From the NCBI RefSeq assembly GCF_019428685.1, contig NZ_CP080095.1, positions 1,550,001 to 1,614,000 of the forward strand: a stretch of DNA of 64,000 bases. The letters run 5' to 3'. Made by a program: the position numbers and the translations under genes. Within the stretch, counting starts at the first letter, position 1; each line of letters begins with the position of its first letter. Positions 31,985 through 40,950 of the stretch are shown in pieces. Source of the DNA: Paraburkholderia edwinii (lineage in GTDB: Bacteria > Pseudomonadota > Gammaproteobacteria > Burkholderiales > Burkholderiaceae). The notes under the pieces are model-generated. The model worked only from the letters and a program-made list of their open reading frames with translations, ran no database searches and was not told the DNA's origin.

Positions 31985-32419
31985 ATGGCGATTTACGGCA
32001 TTGGCACCGACGTCGTACAGGTAAGCCGCGTGGCGGCGGTGATGGAACGCACGGGCGGCCGGTTCGCGGAAAAGGTGCTCGGCCCCGACGAACTGCGCGT
32101 CTATCACGCGCGCAATGCGCGCTCCGCAGTGCGCGGCCTCGCGTTTCTGGCCACGCGCTTCTCGGTGAAGGAAGCGTTCTCGAAGGCGATCGGCCTCGGC
32201 ATGCATTGGCCGATGACGTGGCGCGCGCTGCAGACGCTCAACGAGGCGGGCGGCCGACCGTACGTCGTCGCCTCGGGCGAACTCGCCGACTGGCTAGCCG
32301 AACGCGGTATCACCGCGCACGTGACACTGTCCGACGAACGCGACTATGCGGTGTCGTTCGTGATCGCGGAGACCGGGGCGGAGTCCGGCGTAGAGTCTGG
32401 CGCTCAGACGGGTGCGTAG
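31985..32419 (+). CDS. acpS: Holo-ACP synthase AcpS
   Basis: Transfers 4'-phosphopantetheine from CoA to Ser37 of ACP. The 144-aa protein has [15 protein letters not shown] (Mg-binding Asp) and [17 protein letters not shown]. The last residues [16 protein letters not shown] are encoded by tandem 12-bp units that continue through the stop codon into the spacer, so the C-terminal 16-18 residues look like a recent addition. Starts 21 bp after pdxJ. Confidence 0.96.
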   Translation: MAIYGIGTDVVQVSRVAAVMERTGGRFAEKVLGPDELRVYHARNARSAVRGLAFLATRFSVKEAFSKAIGLGMHWPMTWRALQTLNEAGGRPYVVASGELADWLAERGITAHVTLSDERDYAVSFVIAETGAESGVESGAQTGA

Positions 32420-32440
32420 TCCGGTGCGCAGGTCGGTGCC
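32369..32440. repeat. Six tandem 12-bp units spanning the acpS stop codon
   Basis: Units GAGACCGGGGCG, GAGTCCGGCGTA, GAGTCTGGCGCT, CAGACGGGTGCG, TAGTCCGGTGCG, CAGGTCGGTGCC follow one another without gaps. Four are translated as [16 protein letters not shown]; the fifth supplies the TAG stop at 32417. A further 175 bp to nagZ has no gene. Confidence 0.9.
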
Positions 32441-32614
32441 CGATGTCGCGCGCAGTGCGGCGATCAGTTCGGTGCCCGGTTTGACAATCACCGGGCCGTC
32501 GCACCGGTCGTCCTTGTCCGCCTGCCTTCCGAATTATTTCTCCAGCGCGACGTCCCGCATCGGCTGCCGCGCGATTCGCAGGTCCTTTTCCTCCGCCTTC
32601 TACGTTTCCTCCCG

Positions 32615-33646
32615 ATGAAGAAAACCTCTGCTGGACCGGTCATGCTCGATGTCGTCGGCAAGACGCTCAATGCGGCTGACAAACGCCGCCTCGCGCATCC
32701 GATGACGGGTGGCGTGATCCTGTTCGCGCGGCACTTCGAAAGCCGCGCGCAGCTCGTCGCGCTGACCGATGCGATCCGCGATGTGCGCGACGATCTGCTG
32801 ATCGCCGTCGATCACGAAGGCGGCCGCGTGCAGCGCTTTCGCACCGACGGCTTCACGGTGCTGCCGTCGATGGGCAAGCTCGGCGCGCTGTGGGACGACG
32901 ATGTGCTGCATGCGACGAAGGTCGCGACCGCGGTCGGCTATATCCTCGCCGCCGAACTGCGCGCATGCGGTATCGACATGAGCTTTACGCCGGTGCTGGA
33001 CCTGAACTACGGGCAATCGCAAGTCATCGGCGACCGCGCGTTCCATCGCGATCCGCGCGTTGTGACGATGCTCGCGAAGAGCCTGAACCACGGCCTCGCG
33101 CTCGCCGGTATGGCGAACTGCGGCAAGCATTTCCCGGGGCACGGTTTTGCGCACGCGGATTCGCACATCGCGGTGCCCGTCGATGAACGCAAGCTTGACG
33201 AGATTCTCGCGGAAGACGTCGCGCCGTACGACTGGCTCGGCATGTCGCTCGCATCGGTGATTCCCGCGCATGTGATCTATCCGCTCGTCGATTCGAAGCC
33301 GGCCGGCTTTTCGCGCGTGTGGCTGCAGGACATCCTGCGCGGCGCGCTCGGCTTCACGGGCGCGATATTCAGCGACGACCTGTCGATGGAAGCGGCGCGC
33401 CAGGGCGGCACGCTGACCGAGGCCGCGACCGCGGCGCTCGACGCGGGCTGCGACATGGTGCTGATCTGCAATCAGCCGGAAGAAGCGGGGAAGGTGCTCG
33501 ACGCGCTGCGCGTCAAGCAGTCGAAGGCGTCGCGGCGGCGCATCAAGCGCATGCGGCCGCGCGGCAAGGCGCTGACGTGGGACAAGCTCGTCGACGAGCC
33601 CGAGTATCAGCGCGCGCAGGCGTTGCTGCGCGACGCATTTGCGTGA
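32615..33646 (+). CDS. nagZ: Beta-N-acetylhexosaminidase NagZ
   Basis: Cytoplasmic enzyme of peptidoglycan recycling that removes GlcNAc from anhydro-muropeptides. The 343-aa glycoside hydrolase family 3 protein has DHEGGRVQRFR, the loop CGKHFPGHGFAHADSH with the catalytic His, and IFSDDLSMEAA with the nucleophilic Asp. Length is normal. In Gram-negatives its product can induce AmpC; no ampC is present here. Last gene of the lepA series. Confidence 0.96.
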   Translation: MKKTSAGPVMLDVVGKTLNAADKRRLAHPMTGGVILFARHFESRAQLVALTDAIRDVRDDLLIAVDHEGGRVQRFRTDGFTVLPSMGKLGALWDDDVLHATKVATAVGYILAAELRACGIDMSFTPVLDLNYGQSQVIGDRAFHRDPRVVTMLAKSLNHGLALAGMANCGKHFPGHGFAHADSHIAVPVDERKLDEILAEDVAPYDWLGMSLASVIPAHVIYPLVDSKPAGFSRVWLQDILRGALGFTGAIFSDDLSMEAARQGGTLTEAATAALDAGCDMVLICNQPEEAGKVLDALRVKQSKASRRRIKRMRPRGKALTWDKLVDEPEYQRAQALLRDAFA

Positions 33647-33728
33647 AGGTTGACTGAACGTCGCGAAGCGACCGCAGCGAGCGAAACGGCCAAAGCCGCC
33701 CAAGAAACCGAAGCCGCTACAGCCAAAA

Positions 33729-33764
33729 AAGAACGGCGCAAGCTCAACCGCTTGCGCCGTTCTT
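33729..33764. terminator. Bidirectional terminator between nagZ and the response regulator
   Basis: Perfect 15-base-pair stem (AAGAACGGCGCAAGC with its complement) and a six-base loop between convergent genes. The T-run is strong on the minus strand (AAAAAA before the stem on plus) and weak on plus. Confidence 0.85.
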
Positions 33765-33821
33765 CGTTCTCTCCAGCTGCGTTTTGCAACCCCCGTCAGC
33801 CCCGCCCCGGCCACTCAGTGC

Positions 33822-35204
33822 TCAGTTCAACCGCATCCGCTGCAACTTGTTGTACAGCGTCTTCGGACTGATCCCCAGCAGCGACGCCGCACGATGCCGC
33901 GTGCCGCCCACTGCGTCGAGCGTCGCGCGGATCAGCATTTCCTCGACGTCCGCGAGCGGCGTGCCGACGGTGACCTGTACGCGTCCACCATTCAGATCGC
34001 GCCCGGCGATGCCGTGCGTTTCGTCCGCGCGCAGCGTTTCGAGTACATCGCCGGACGCCTGATACGCGCGCCGCACGCGCTCCTGCAATTCGCGCACGTT
34101 GCCCGGCCATTCATACGCGAGACACTCGCGCAGAAAGTTCGGCGAGATCAGCTTCGTCGCGTCAGCGACGCCGCGCGCATTCGCCTCGCGATTCAATTCG
34201 TCGACGACAGCCTCGGCGAACAGCGCGGGATCGTCGCCGCGCTCGCGCAGCGGCGGCAGCGACAGCGCCGCCGCTTCCAGCCGCAGCCCGAGGTCTTCGT
34301 GCAGCGAGCCGTCCGACACCGCGGCGCGCGGATTCTTGCGCGTCGACGCGATCAGCCGGAAATCGGTCACGACCTGGTTCGTGCCGCCGACCCGCATAAA
34401 GGTCTGCGAGTCGAGCGCGCGCAACAGCGCTTCCTGCTGCGGACGCGGCAGCAGCGCGATTTCATCGATAAAGAGCGTGCCGCCGCTCGCCTGTTCGAAC
34501 AGGCCCGGCTCGCGCTGATCGGCGCCGCTGAACGCGCCGCGCTCATGGCCGAACAGCAGGCTGTCGAGCGGCCGACCGCCGCCGACGGCCGCCGCCGCGC
34601 GGCAGTCGAACACGATAAACGGACCCTTGCGGCGCCGGCTCATCTCGTGCAGCGTGCGCGCGGCCACTTCCTTGCCGGTGCCCGCTTCGCCGGTAATCAG
34701 TACGGCGGCCTCGGTCGGCGCGACGTGCTCGATCGTGTCGTAGATGTGCTGGATCGCGCCGCTGCGGCCGATCATCGGGCCGAAGCGACCCATCTGGCGC
34801 AGCTTGGCGCGCAGCGTCTGCACTTCCTCGGTCAGCTCGTACGGCCGCGGAATGCGCGCCAGCAGGCTGCGCAAACGCGGAATATTGACGGGCTTGAGCA
34901 GGTAATCCCAGATGCCGTGGCGCAATCCTTCGATCGCACTTTCGACCGTCGCGTTGCCGGTCATCACGATCACCGGCAACGCGCCGCCGGGCGGCTGCAC
35001 CGGCAGGTGCTGCAGCAGATCGAGGCCGCTGCCGTCGGGCAGGTTCAGGTCGACGAGCACGACGTCCGGAATAAAGCGCGTCAATGCGGCGCGCGCTTCG
35101 GCGAGCGTAATAGCGGTGTCGACCGAAAAACCATCAGCGGCCAGGATCGCAGACAGGCCGGACAGGCTATTGGGATCGTCTTCGACAATCAGGGCATGTG
35201 GCAT
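33822..35204 (-). CDS. Sigma-54-dependent response regulator (NtrC family)
   Basis: A 460-aa three-domain activator. Receiver domain about residues 1-120 with acidic pocket (VEDD) and phospho-acceptor Asp52 in VLVDLNLP; AAA+ domain with Walker A GEAGTGKE and sigma-54 contact loop GAFSGA (Ser for the usual Thr of GAFTGA); C-terminal Fis-type helix-turn-helix (RHRAASLLGISPKTLYNKLQRM). Start ATG at 35204 gives MPHALIVEDD. No histidine kinase gene is adjacent, so it is an orphan. It lies downstream of csbD on the same strand, behind a near-consensus sigma-54 promoter, which suggests but does not prove regulation of that promoter. Confidence 0.94.
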   Translation of the reverse strand: MPHALIVEDDPNSLSGLSAILAADGFSVDTAITLAEARAALTRFIPDVVLVDLNLPDGSGLDLLQHLPVQPPGGALPVIVMTGNATVESAIEGLRHGIWDYLLKPVNIPRLRSLLARIPRPYELTEEVQTLRAKLRQMGRFGPMIGRSGAIQHIYDTIEHVAPTEAAVLITGEAGTGKEVAARTLHEMSRRRKGPFIVFDCRAAAAVGGGRPLDSLLFGHERGAFSGADQREPGLFEQASGGTLFIDEIALLPRPQQEALLRALDSQTFMRVGGTNQVVTDFRLIASTRKNPRAAVSDGSLHEDLGLRLEAAALSLPPLRERGDDPALFAEAVVDELNREANARGVADATKLISPNFLRECLAYEWPGNVRELQERVRRAYQASGDVLETLRADETHGIAGRDLNGGRVQVTVGTPLADVEEMLIRATLDAVGGTRHRAASLLGISPKTLYNKLQRMRLN

Positions 35205-35649
35205 AACGAGCGCAATTTTTTCAAAGGGACGGAAACCCGTTGCGTCGGACAACCGGACGCATGCGGGGCACGGTATCGGGCTGGTGCAGTCAGTCGAATT
35301 TCGGACGCGGCGTTTCGACACATATCTGTTCTGGTCCTGTTGCCTCCGGTAACGCTCATGAACCCTTGTTTGTGTAAAGCTTGTCTCGCTGCGCCTGCGG
35401 CCCGCTGCGGGCTTCGCAGGCTTCACAGGCTTGATCGCCTGTGCGTGCTGCATTCGCGTGCCGGGCGCGGCGCTGGCTTGGCCGCACAGCAGAGGACGGC
35501 GTCCGGACATGAACCGGCATGAGCTCCGGTCGGGCGCGCGTTCGTCTGCTTCGTTTTCCGGCGGCCGCGTGCGCTAACTGCATGGCGCGCACGGCTTACT
35601 GCGTGAAACTGGTTATCTGAATCGACTACGACTGATCGACTGCAATGGG

Positions 35650-35685
35650 TCGACTAGAGGGTCGACTGCAGGGTCAACTACAGCT
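35650..35685. repeat. Tandem 12-bp units starting at the csbD stop codon
   Basis: Units TCGACTAGAGGG, TCGACTGCAGGG, TCAACTACAGCT (plus strand); the last includes the csbD stop (CTA on plus, 35678-35680). More degenerate copies with CGACT occur from 35621. Same stop-codon pattern as acpS and otsB. Confidence 0.8.
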
Positions 35686-35884
35686 CGCGATTGGCGTCGA
35701 AGAAGCGGCGCACTTCGCGTTCCGCCTCTTCACGGGTCTTGCCGTAACGTTCCTGGATCAGGCCGGCGAGTTTGTCCGCGCGGCCCTCAGCCTTCGTCAG
35801 TTCGTCGTCGGTCAGCTCGCCCCACGCCGTCTTCGCCTTGCCCATCATCTGCTTCCACTTGCCTTCAGCGATGTCGTTGTTCAT
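35678..35884 (-). CDS. CsbD family stress protein
   Basis: A 68-aa soluble protein of the CsbD family: MNNDIAEGKWKQMMGKAK, then AWGELTDDELTKAEGRADKLAGLIQERYGKT in part, ending in an amphipathic helix. These are general stress proteins of unknown biochemistry. Ribosome binding site AAGGGAGG precedes the ATG. The promoter region shows a sigma-54-type element at 35941-35957, which makes it a probable RpoN target. Confidence 0.9.
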   Translation of the reverse strand: MNNDIAEGKWKQMMGKAKTAWGELTDDELTKAEGRADKLAGLIQERYGKTREEAEREVRRFFDANREL

Positions 35885-35940
35885 TGAGACCTCCCTTGAT
35901 CAATGAACCGCCCGGAAATCTGAGCGGCTGGATCGTAGGT

Positions 35941-35957
35941 AAGCAGAGGCCGTGCCA
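35941..35957 (-). promoter_or_regulatory. Sigma-54 (-24/-12) promoter of csbD
   Basis: Minus strand reads TGGCACGGCCTCTGCTT: GG and GC are separated by exactly 10 bases, and the -24 element TGGCACG is perfect; the -12 element is CTGC instead of TTGC. Predicted start is near 35930, about 45 nt before the csbD ATG. Confidence 0.75.
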
Positions 35958-36014
35958 GACAGACAATGTGCAGCGGAATCAATGCCCTGACGTTTCGGAA
36001 GGCGGGTCACCTGC

Positions 36015-36024
36015 GCAAATTTGC
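36015..36024. promoter_or_regulatory. Palindrome upstream of the sigma-54 promoter (candidate enhancer site)
   Basis: Perfect palindrome GCAAATTTGC in an AT-rich patch, centred about 90 bp upstream of the predicted csbD start, the usual position for activator binding at sigma-54 promoters. Binding by the neighbouring regulator is inference. Confidence 0.4.
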
Positions 36025-36065
36025 ATAAATTTCCGGTAAAGATTTCCACCACCATACACGGTCGT

Positions 36066-36099
36066 GGAAAAAAGAAAAAGCGCCCAAAAAGGGCGCTTT
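36066..36099 (-). terminator. Intrinsic terminator of efp
   Basis: On the minus strand AAAGCGCCC-TTTTT-GGGCGCTTT followed by TTCTTTTTT. A second GC hairpin (GAGCCGCG/CGCGGCTC) lies between it and the efp stop. Confidence 0.88.
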
Positions 36100-36151
36100 C
36101 GCGAAAGAGAGCCGCGCCACGCGCGGCTCTTGAGTGAAGCCTGCGCTTTCC

Positions 36152-36709
36152 TTACGCCCGGCTGCGATACTCGTGCGTACGCGTATCGATTTCGATCTTG
36201 TCGCCGATATTGCAGAAGAGCGGCACTTGAAGTTCGAAGCCGGTGGTCAGTTTGGCCGTCTTCAGAACTTTGCCCGACGACGTATCGCCCTTGACAGCCG
36301 GTTCCGTGTAGATGATCTCGCGGACCAGCGTGGTCGGCAGTTCGACGGAAATCGCCTTCTCGTTGTAGAAAACGACTTCGCAGGCCATACCGTCTTCGAG
36401 ATAGTGCAGCGCGTCGCCCATCATTTCCGCTTCGACTTCGAACTGGTTGTAGTCAGCGTCCATGAACACGTACATCGGGTCGGCGAAATACGAGTAGGTG
36501 ACTTCCTTGCGGTCGAGCACGACGACGTCGAATTTGTCGTCGGCTTTGTAGACCGTTTCCATGCCCGCGCCCGTCAGCAGATTCTTGAACTTCATCTTGA
36601 CGACGGCGGAATTGCGGCCCGACTTGTTGTATTCGGCCTTCTGCACGACCATCGCGTCGTTGCCGATCATCACGACATTGCCGGTGCGGAGTTCTTGAGC
36701 AATCTTCAT
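36152..36709 (-). CDS. efp: Elongation factor P, arginine-rhamnosylated type
   Basis: Rescues ribosomes stalled at polyproline. The 185-aa three-domain protein has the domain I loop [12 protein letters not shown] with Arg32 at the tip, where E. coli has Lys34. Arg32 is the residue that EarP glycosylates with rhamnose in Pseudomonas and Neisseria, and earP is the upstream neighbour here. Start ATG at 36709 begins [12 protein letters not shown]. Confidence 0.97.
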   Translation of the reverse strand: MKIAQELRTGNVVMIGNDAMVVQKAEYNKSGRNSAVVKMKFKNLLTGAGMETVYKADDKFDVVVLDRKEVTYSYFADPMYVFMDADYNQFEVEAEMMGDALHYLEDGMACEVVFYNEKAISVELPTTLVREIIYTEPAVKGDTSSGKVLKTAKLTTGFELQVPLFCNIGDKIEIDTRTHEYRSRA

Positions 36710-37017
36710 AAAACTGTCCTGTACGAAATATTGTGCTTCAACGTTGCTTGCCCAGCGGCTTGCCGCGGTTCGGTCCGCCTGAGTTCGGCCGTCCTTGGTT
36801 CAATGAGCTGGTTCAATGAGCTGGTTCAATACTGTTCGATCGTTCGATCTGGATTTAAGCCGGCTCAGTTAAGGCGGCTAACTACTCAGTACCGCCAGAT
36901 TTAACCGCCGGGTTGGGTTTAACGCCCGAGCCGGAGTCAACCGTGGATTGAGCCGCGGATTGACCAGTCATACGGCGGTCATATTTGCAAAGCTGGCGGC
37001 GGCCGTTGGCTAACCGT
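36710..37017. repeat. earP-efp spacer with tandem units
   Basis: 308 bp without a gene between earP and efp. It contains GGTTCAATGAGCT in tandem at 36797-36809 and 36810-36822 plus a partial copy, GTTCGATC doublets, and GGATTGA(G/C)C copies near 36945-36966. It must hold the efp leader and perhaps its promoter; none is recognisable. Confidence 0.65.
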
Positions 37018-38361
37018 TTATTTTAACTGAGATTTTGCGTATTCCGCCAGATTTCCCGCGAGGTCGCCGGCGCGCGCGAGTTCGTGGGCCCATTGTCCGG
37101 CGCGCGCGGTTAGCGCCGGCAGATGATGGGCGAAGTCGGTCCATAATGCGGCCCAGTCGGGGTTGCCGACACCGTTCCATGCATGCCAGAAGCGCGTCAG
37201 CGCGTCGCGCGCGGCGGGCGGCAACGCGTGCGGATGCTCGTCGGACGCACGGCGAGGCGCACCTCGGGCCGTCCCTTGAGGCGCAGCGCGCGCATAGTGC
37301 TCGAGCGCGGCGTCGAGCTTGGGCAGATGCGCGTCGTCAGCCTGCGGATAGGTGTGCCAGACGAACGGGCGCGCGGCCCACTGAGCGCGTACGAACGAGT
37401 CCTCGCCTCGCACGAAATTCAGATCGCTTGCCCACAGCAGACGGTCGTAGCCGGGCTGCTCGGTAAACGCGAGCGCATGCGCGGTAAGGCTGCCGCGCGT
37501 TGCGTGCGTACCCGCCGCGAACGACGGCACTCCGAAAAAGCGCGCGAGCGCGCCCGAGATGCGCCCTTCGGGCACGAGCAGCACGACCGGCGCGGGCGCG
37601 TCGCGCCATTGTTCGAGTAGCGCGTCGACAGCCGGGTTTTCATAGGCGAAAAGCGAGATCACGATCGACCCGGCGGATGGCGGCGCCGCGCCGACCGTAT
37701 CGCGCCACCACTGCTCACGCATCGCTGGCGACGCTTCGAAGGCGGCCCGTTGCGCATCCAGATCGCGTTCCTTCAGCACGCCGCCGGTGCCGGGCACGAG
37801 GCCGGGAAAGAAAAACGTCTTCATGAGCGGATAGCGCGGATGCGGCGACGGCCGCAAATGAAAATCGGCGACCCAGTCCTCGGCGCTCAGATACTCGAGG
37901 TTGATCCACACCGGCGCATGGGCGTGGGCGCGGCGCGCCATCGCCGCGACATAGACGGGCGGCAGCTCGCACGCGAACGCTTCGATCACGACATCGGCGA
38001 CTTCGAGCGTGTCGCCCGCATGCGCGGGCTCATGCCAGTGTTCGACGACGATGCCTTGCACCGTCTGGCGCGCACGGTCGGTCTCGACGGCCGGGCACAG
38101 CGCGTGGAACGCGCGCAGATCGTCGACGAACACGCGCACCTGCCACGCGTGTTCCGCCGCAAGCTGACGCGCGAGGCGCCAGCACACGCCGATATCGCCG
38201 AAGTTGTCGATGACCGCGCAAAAGATATCGCAGGCGATTGCTGCGTGTTGCGCGCCGTCCGGCGAGGGTTGCGTGCCGGGCCGCGTGGACGGCGGCTGCG
38301 TCTGCGAACTGTGCCGCGCGCGTGAAGCATGGCGGACGGCGGAACGGGTAGTGGGGGACAT
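37018..38361 (-). CDS. earP: EF-P arginine rhamnosyltransferase EarP
   Basis: Inverting glycosyltransferase (GT104) that moves rhamnose from dTDP-rhamnose to Arg32 of EF-P. The 447-aa protein has the N-terminal acceptor loop DNFGDIGVCWRLA with the conserved Asp pair, NLEYLSAEDWV, and RGEDSFVRAQWA with the catalytic-region Glu, followed by PFVWHTYPQ. The first about 40 residues before IACDIFCAVIDNFGD are low-complexity and absent from relatives, so the start is uncertain, though no later ATG exists before the domain. Confidence 0.93.
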   Translation of the reverse strand: MSPTTRSAVRHASRARHSSQTQPPSTRPGTQPSPDGAQHAAIACDIFCAVIDNFGDIGVCWRLARQLAAEHAWQVRVFVDDLRAFHALCPAVETDRARQTVQGIVVEHWHEPAHAGDTLEVADVVIEAFACELPPVYVAAMARRAHAHAPVWINLEYLSAEDWVADFHLRPSPHPRYPLMKTFFFPGLVPGTGGVLKERDLDAQRAAFEASPAMREQWWRDTVGAAPPSAGSIVISLFAYENPAVDALLEQWRDAPAPVVLLVPEGRISGALARFFGVPSFAAGTHATRGSLTAHALAFTEQPGYDRLLWASDLNFVRGEDSFVRAQWAARPFVWHTYPQADDAHLPKLDAALEHYARAAPQGTARGAPRRASDEHPHALPPAARDALTRFWHAWNGVGNPDWAALWTDFAHHLPALTARAGQWAHELARAGDLAGNLAEYAKSQLK

Positions 38362-38468
38362 GGCGGCGAGGTCCGTGAACCTGCGTGGGCGCGGCAGGAG
38401 CGGAATGTTCTAAACTGGCGATTCTAAGTCCAATCACCGCCCGCGCGCGGCATTCAGCCCGATCCTGC

Positions 38469-40748
38469 ATGGCCCACTCCGACGCTCCCGCCACTCCAGA
38501 AGACTTCGAGCCGAAAAAAGTGCTCGCGCAATTGCCGCATCTGCCGGGCGTCTATCGCTACTACGATGCGAGCGGCGCCGTGCTTTACGTCGGCAAGGCG
38601 CGCGACCTGAAAAAGCGCGTGTCGAGCTATTTCACGAAGACGCTGCTGTCGCCGCGTATCGCGATGATGGTCACGCGTATTGCGCGCATCGAGACGACGG
38701 CGACGCGCTCGGAAGCCGAAGCGCTGCTGCTCGAGAACAATCTGATCAAGGCGCTTGCGCCGCGCTACAACATCCTGTTTCGCGACGACAAGTCCTACCC
38801 GTATCTGAAGCTGACCGGCCACAAGTTCCCGCGCATGGCGTACTACCGCGGCGCGGTCGACAAGAAGAATCAGTACTTCGGACCGTTCCCGAGCGCATGG
38901 GCCGTGCGCGAGAGCATCCAGATCCTGCAGCGCGTGTTCCAGCTGCGCACCTGCGAAGACTCGGTGTTCAACAACCGCACTCGGCCCTGCCTCCTGCATC
39001 AGATCGGCCGCTGCACGGCGCCATGTGTCGCGGCGATCAGCGAGGAAGACTACGCGCGCGATGTGTCGAACGCGTCGCGCTTTCTGTTGGGCCGCCAGTC
39101 GGAAGTGATGAGCGAACTCGAGCAGAAGATGCACGCGTTCGCGGCTGAACTGAAGTTCGAGCAGGCGGCGGCGGTGCGTAACCAGATGAGCTCGCTTTCG
39201 ACGGTGTTGCACCAGCAGGCGATCGAAGTGGGCGGTGATAACGACGTTGATATTCTCGCGGTCGTGGCGCTCGGCGGACGCGTCTGCGTGAACCTCGCGA
39301 TGGTGCGTGGCGGGCGGCATCTCGGCGACAAGGCGTATTTCCCGGCGCACGTCGAAAGCGCATTGGCGGTCGACGAAGGCGAGCTCGGTGATGAGGATGC
39401 GGACATCGGCGCGGCGTTGGCGATGACGACAGATCTTGCCGATGTCGACGCCGACGCCGATGCGCTCGATGCCCTCGACGCGCTTCAATCGCTCGAAGCA
39501 GGCGAAGCGAACGAAGACGATGCGCAGGACGAAGCAAACGCAAGCGACGAGAGCGATACGGACATCGCAGATGAAGCCGTCCCAGGCGCAGCGAATGCAG
39601 GCGACATCGATGCAGGCGACTCCGACACCGGCCCGACACCCGCCAGCGCCGCAGCCGCCAGCGACACAGCTTCGGTGGCGCGCTCACGCTCACGCCTCCC
39701 AGGCATCGAAGCCGAAGTACTTGAAGCCTTTATCGCGCAGCACTATCTCGGCAACCGCGTCCCGCCGGTGCTGGTCGTGAGCCACGCGCCCGCGAACCGG
39801 GAACTCGTCGATCTGCTGACCGAACAGGCCGGCCACAAGGTCGCCGTGCTGCGCCAGCCGCAAGGCCAGAAGCGTGCGTGGCTCACGATGGCCGAGCAGA
39901 ACGCGCGCCTCGCGCTCGCGCGGCTTCTGTCCGAACAGGGCTCGCAGCAGGCGCGCACGCGCGCGCTGGCCGACACGCTGAGCCTCGAATGCGAAGACCT
40001 CGCGAGCCTGCGTATCGAATGCTTCGACATCAGCCATACGATGGGCGAAGCGACGCAGGCATCGTGCGTGGTCTATCACCATCACAAGATGCAGTCGTCC
40101 GAGTACCGGCGCTACAACATCACCGGTATCACGCCCGGCGACGACTACGCGGCGATGCGCCAGGTCCTCACGCGCCGCTACGAGAAGATGGTTGCGCAAG
40201 CCGCCGCGAATGCCGCGGACGAAGCGGCGACCCTGCAAACCGTAGCCGCGGCGGACCCGCTCGTCACGCCCGATGCGGCCGAGCCCGTTGCCGCCGGCGG
40301 CACCTTGCCGAATATCGTGCTGATCGACGGCGGCAAGGGTCAGGTCGAAATCGCGCGGCAGGTGTTCAACGAACTGGGGCTCGATCTTGGCATGCTGGTC
40401 GGCGTCGCGAAAGGCGAAGGGCGCAAGGTCGGGCTGGAAACGCTGGTGTTCGCGGACGGCCGCACGGCGCTCGAACTCGGCAAGGAAAGCGCGGCGCTGA
40501 TGCTCGTGGCGCAGATTCGCGACGAGGCGCACCGCTTCGCGATCACGGGCATGCGCGCGAAGCGCGCGAAAACGCGGCAGACGTCGCGGCTCGAGGAGCT
40601 CGAAGGCGTCGGCGCAAAACGGCGCCAGCGCCTGCTCGCGCGCTTTGGCGGCTTGCGCGGCGTGGTCGCGGCGAGCGTCGAGGATCTGGCGAGTGTCGAA
40701 GGCATTTCGCACGCGCTCGCCGAGCAGATTTACCGGCAACTGCATTGA
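38469..40748 (+). CDS. uvrC: Excinuclease ABC subunit C with acidic insertion
   Basis: Nuclease subunit of nucleotide excision repair. The 759-aa protein has the GIY-YIG domain ([27 protein letters not shown]), a cysteine segment [13 protein letters not shown], the UVR motif ([10 protein letters not shown]), the RNase H-like C-terminal nuclease ([21 protein letters not shown]) and two C-terminal helix-hairpin-helix motifs. Between FPAHVESAL and [12 protein letters not shown] lies an Asp/Ala/Glu-rich insertion of about 110 residues (297-410), absent from E. coli UvrC (610 aa); a shorter Ala-rich insertion follows about residue 580. Divergent from earP. Confidence 0.96.
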   Translation: MAHSDAPATPEDFEPKKVLAQLPHLPGVYRYYDASGAVLYVGKARDLKKRVSSYFTKTLLSPRIAMMVTRIARIETTATRSEAEALLLENNLIKALAPRYNILFRDDKSYPYLKLTGHKFPRMAYYRGAVDKKNQYFGPFPSAWAVRESIQILQRVFQLRTCEDSVFNNRTRPCLLHQIGRCTAPCVAAISEEDYARDVSNASRFLLGRQSEVMSELEQKMHAFAAELKFEQAAAVRNQMSSLSTVLHQQAIEVGGDNDVDILAVVALGGRVCVNLAMVRGGRHLGDKAYFPAHVESALAVDEGELGDEDADIGAALAMTTDLADVDADADALDALDALQSLEAGEANEDDAQDEANASDESDTDIADEAVPGAANAGDIDAGDSDTGPTPASAAAASDTASVARSRSRLPGIEAEVLEAFIAQHYLGNRVPPVLVVSHAPANRELVDLLTEQAGHKVAVLRQPQGQKRAWLTMAEQNARLALARLLSEQGSQQARTRALADTLSLECEDLASLRIECFDISHTMGEATQASCVVYHHHKMQSSEYRRYNITGITPGDDYAAMRQVLTRRYEKMVAQAAANAADEAATLQTVAAADPLVTPDAAEPVAAGGTLPNIVLIDGGKGQVEIARQVFNELGLDLGMLVGVAKGEGRKVGLETLVFADGRTALELGKESAALMLVAQIRDEAHRFAITGMRAKRAKTRQTSRLEELEGVGAKRRQRLLARFGGLRGVVAASVEDLASVEGISHALAEQIYRQLH

Positions 40749-40950
40749 GCTTGCCGGCGGTTTGACGCATGCCGCGGCCGAACGCAGTCCTGTTTTGAGC
40801 TGTTTTTGAGCCGCTTTTGAGCTTCGTGCGAGCCGGTTGCACGCCGTCCGGTTGCGGTACGCCGGACTTCGCCTGATGTTTGTTGGCTTGTAGCTGTCTC
40901 ATTGAGACGGCACAATTGCAACTCCATTTTTCAGAACCCTGTCGCTGCCC

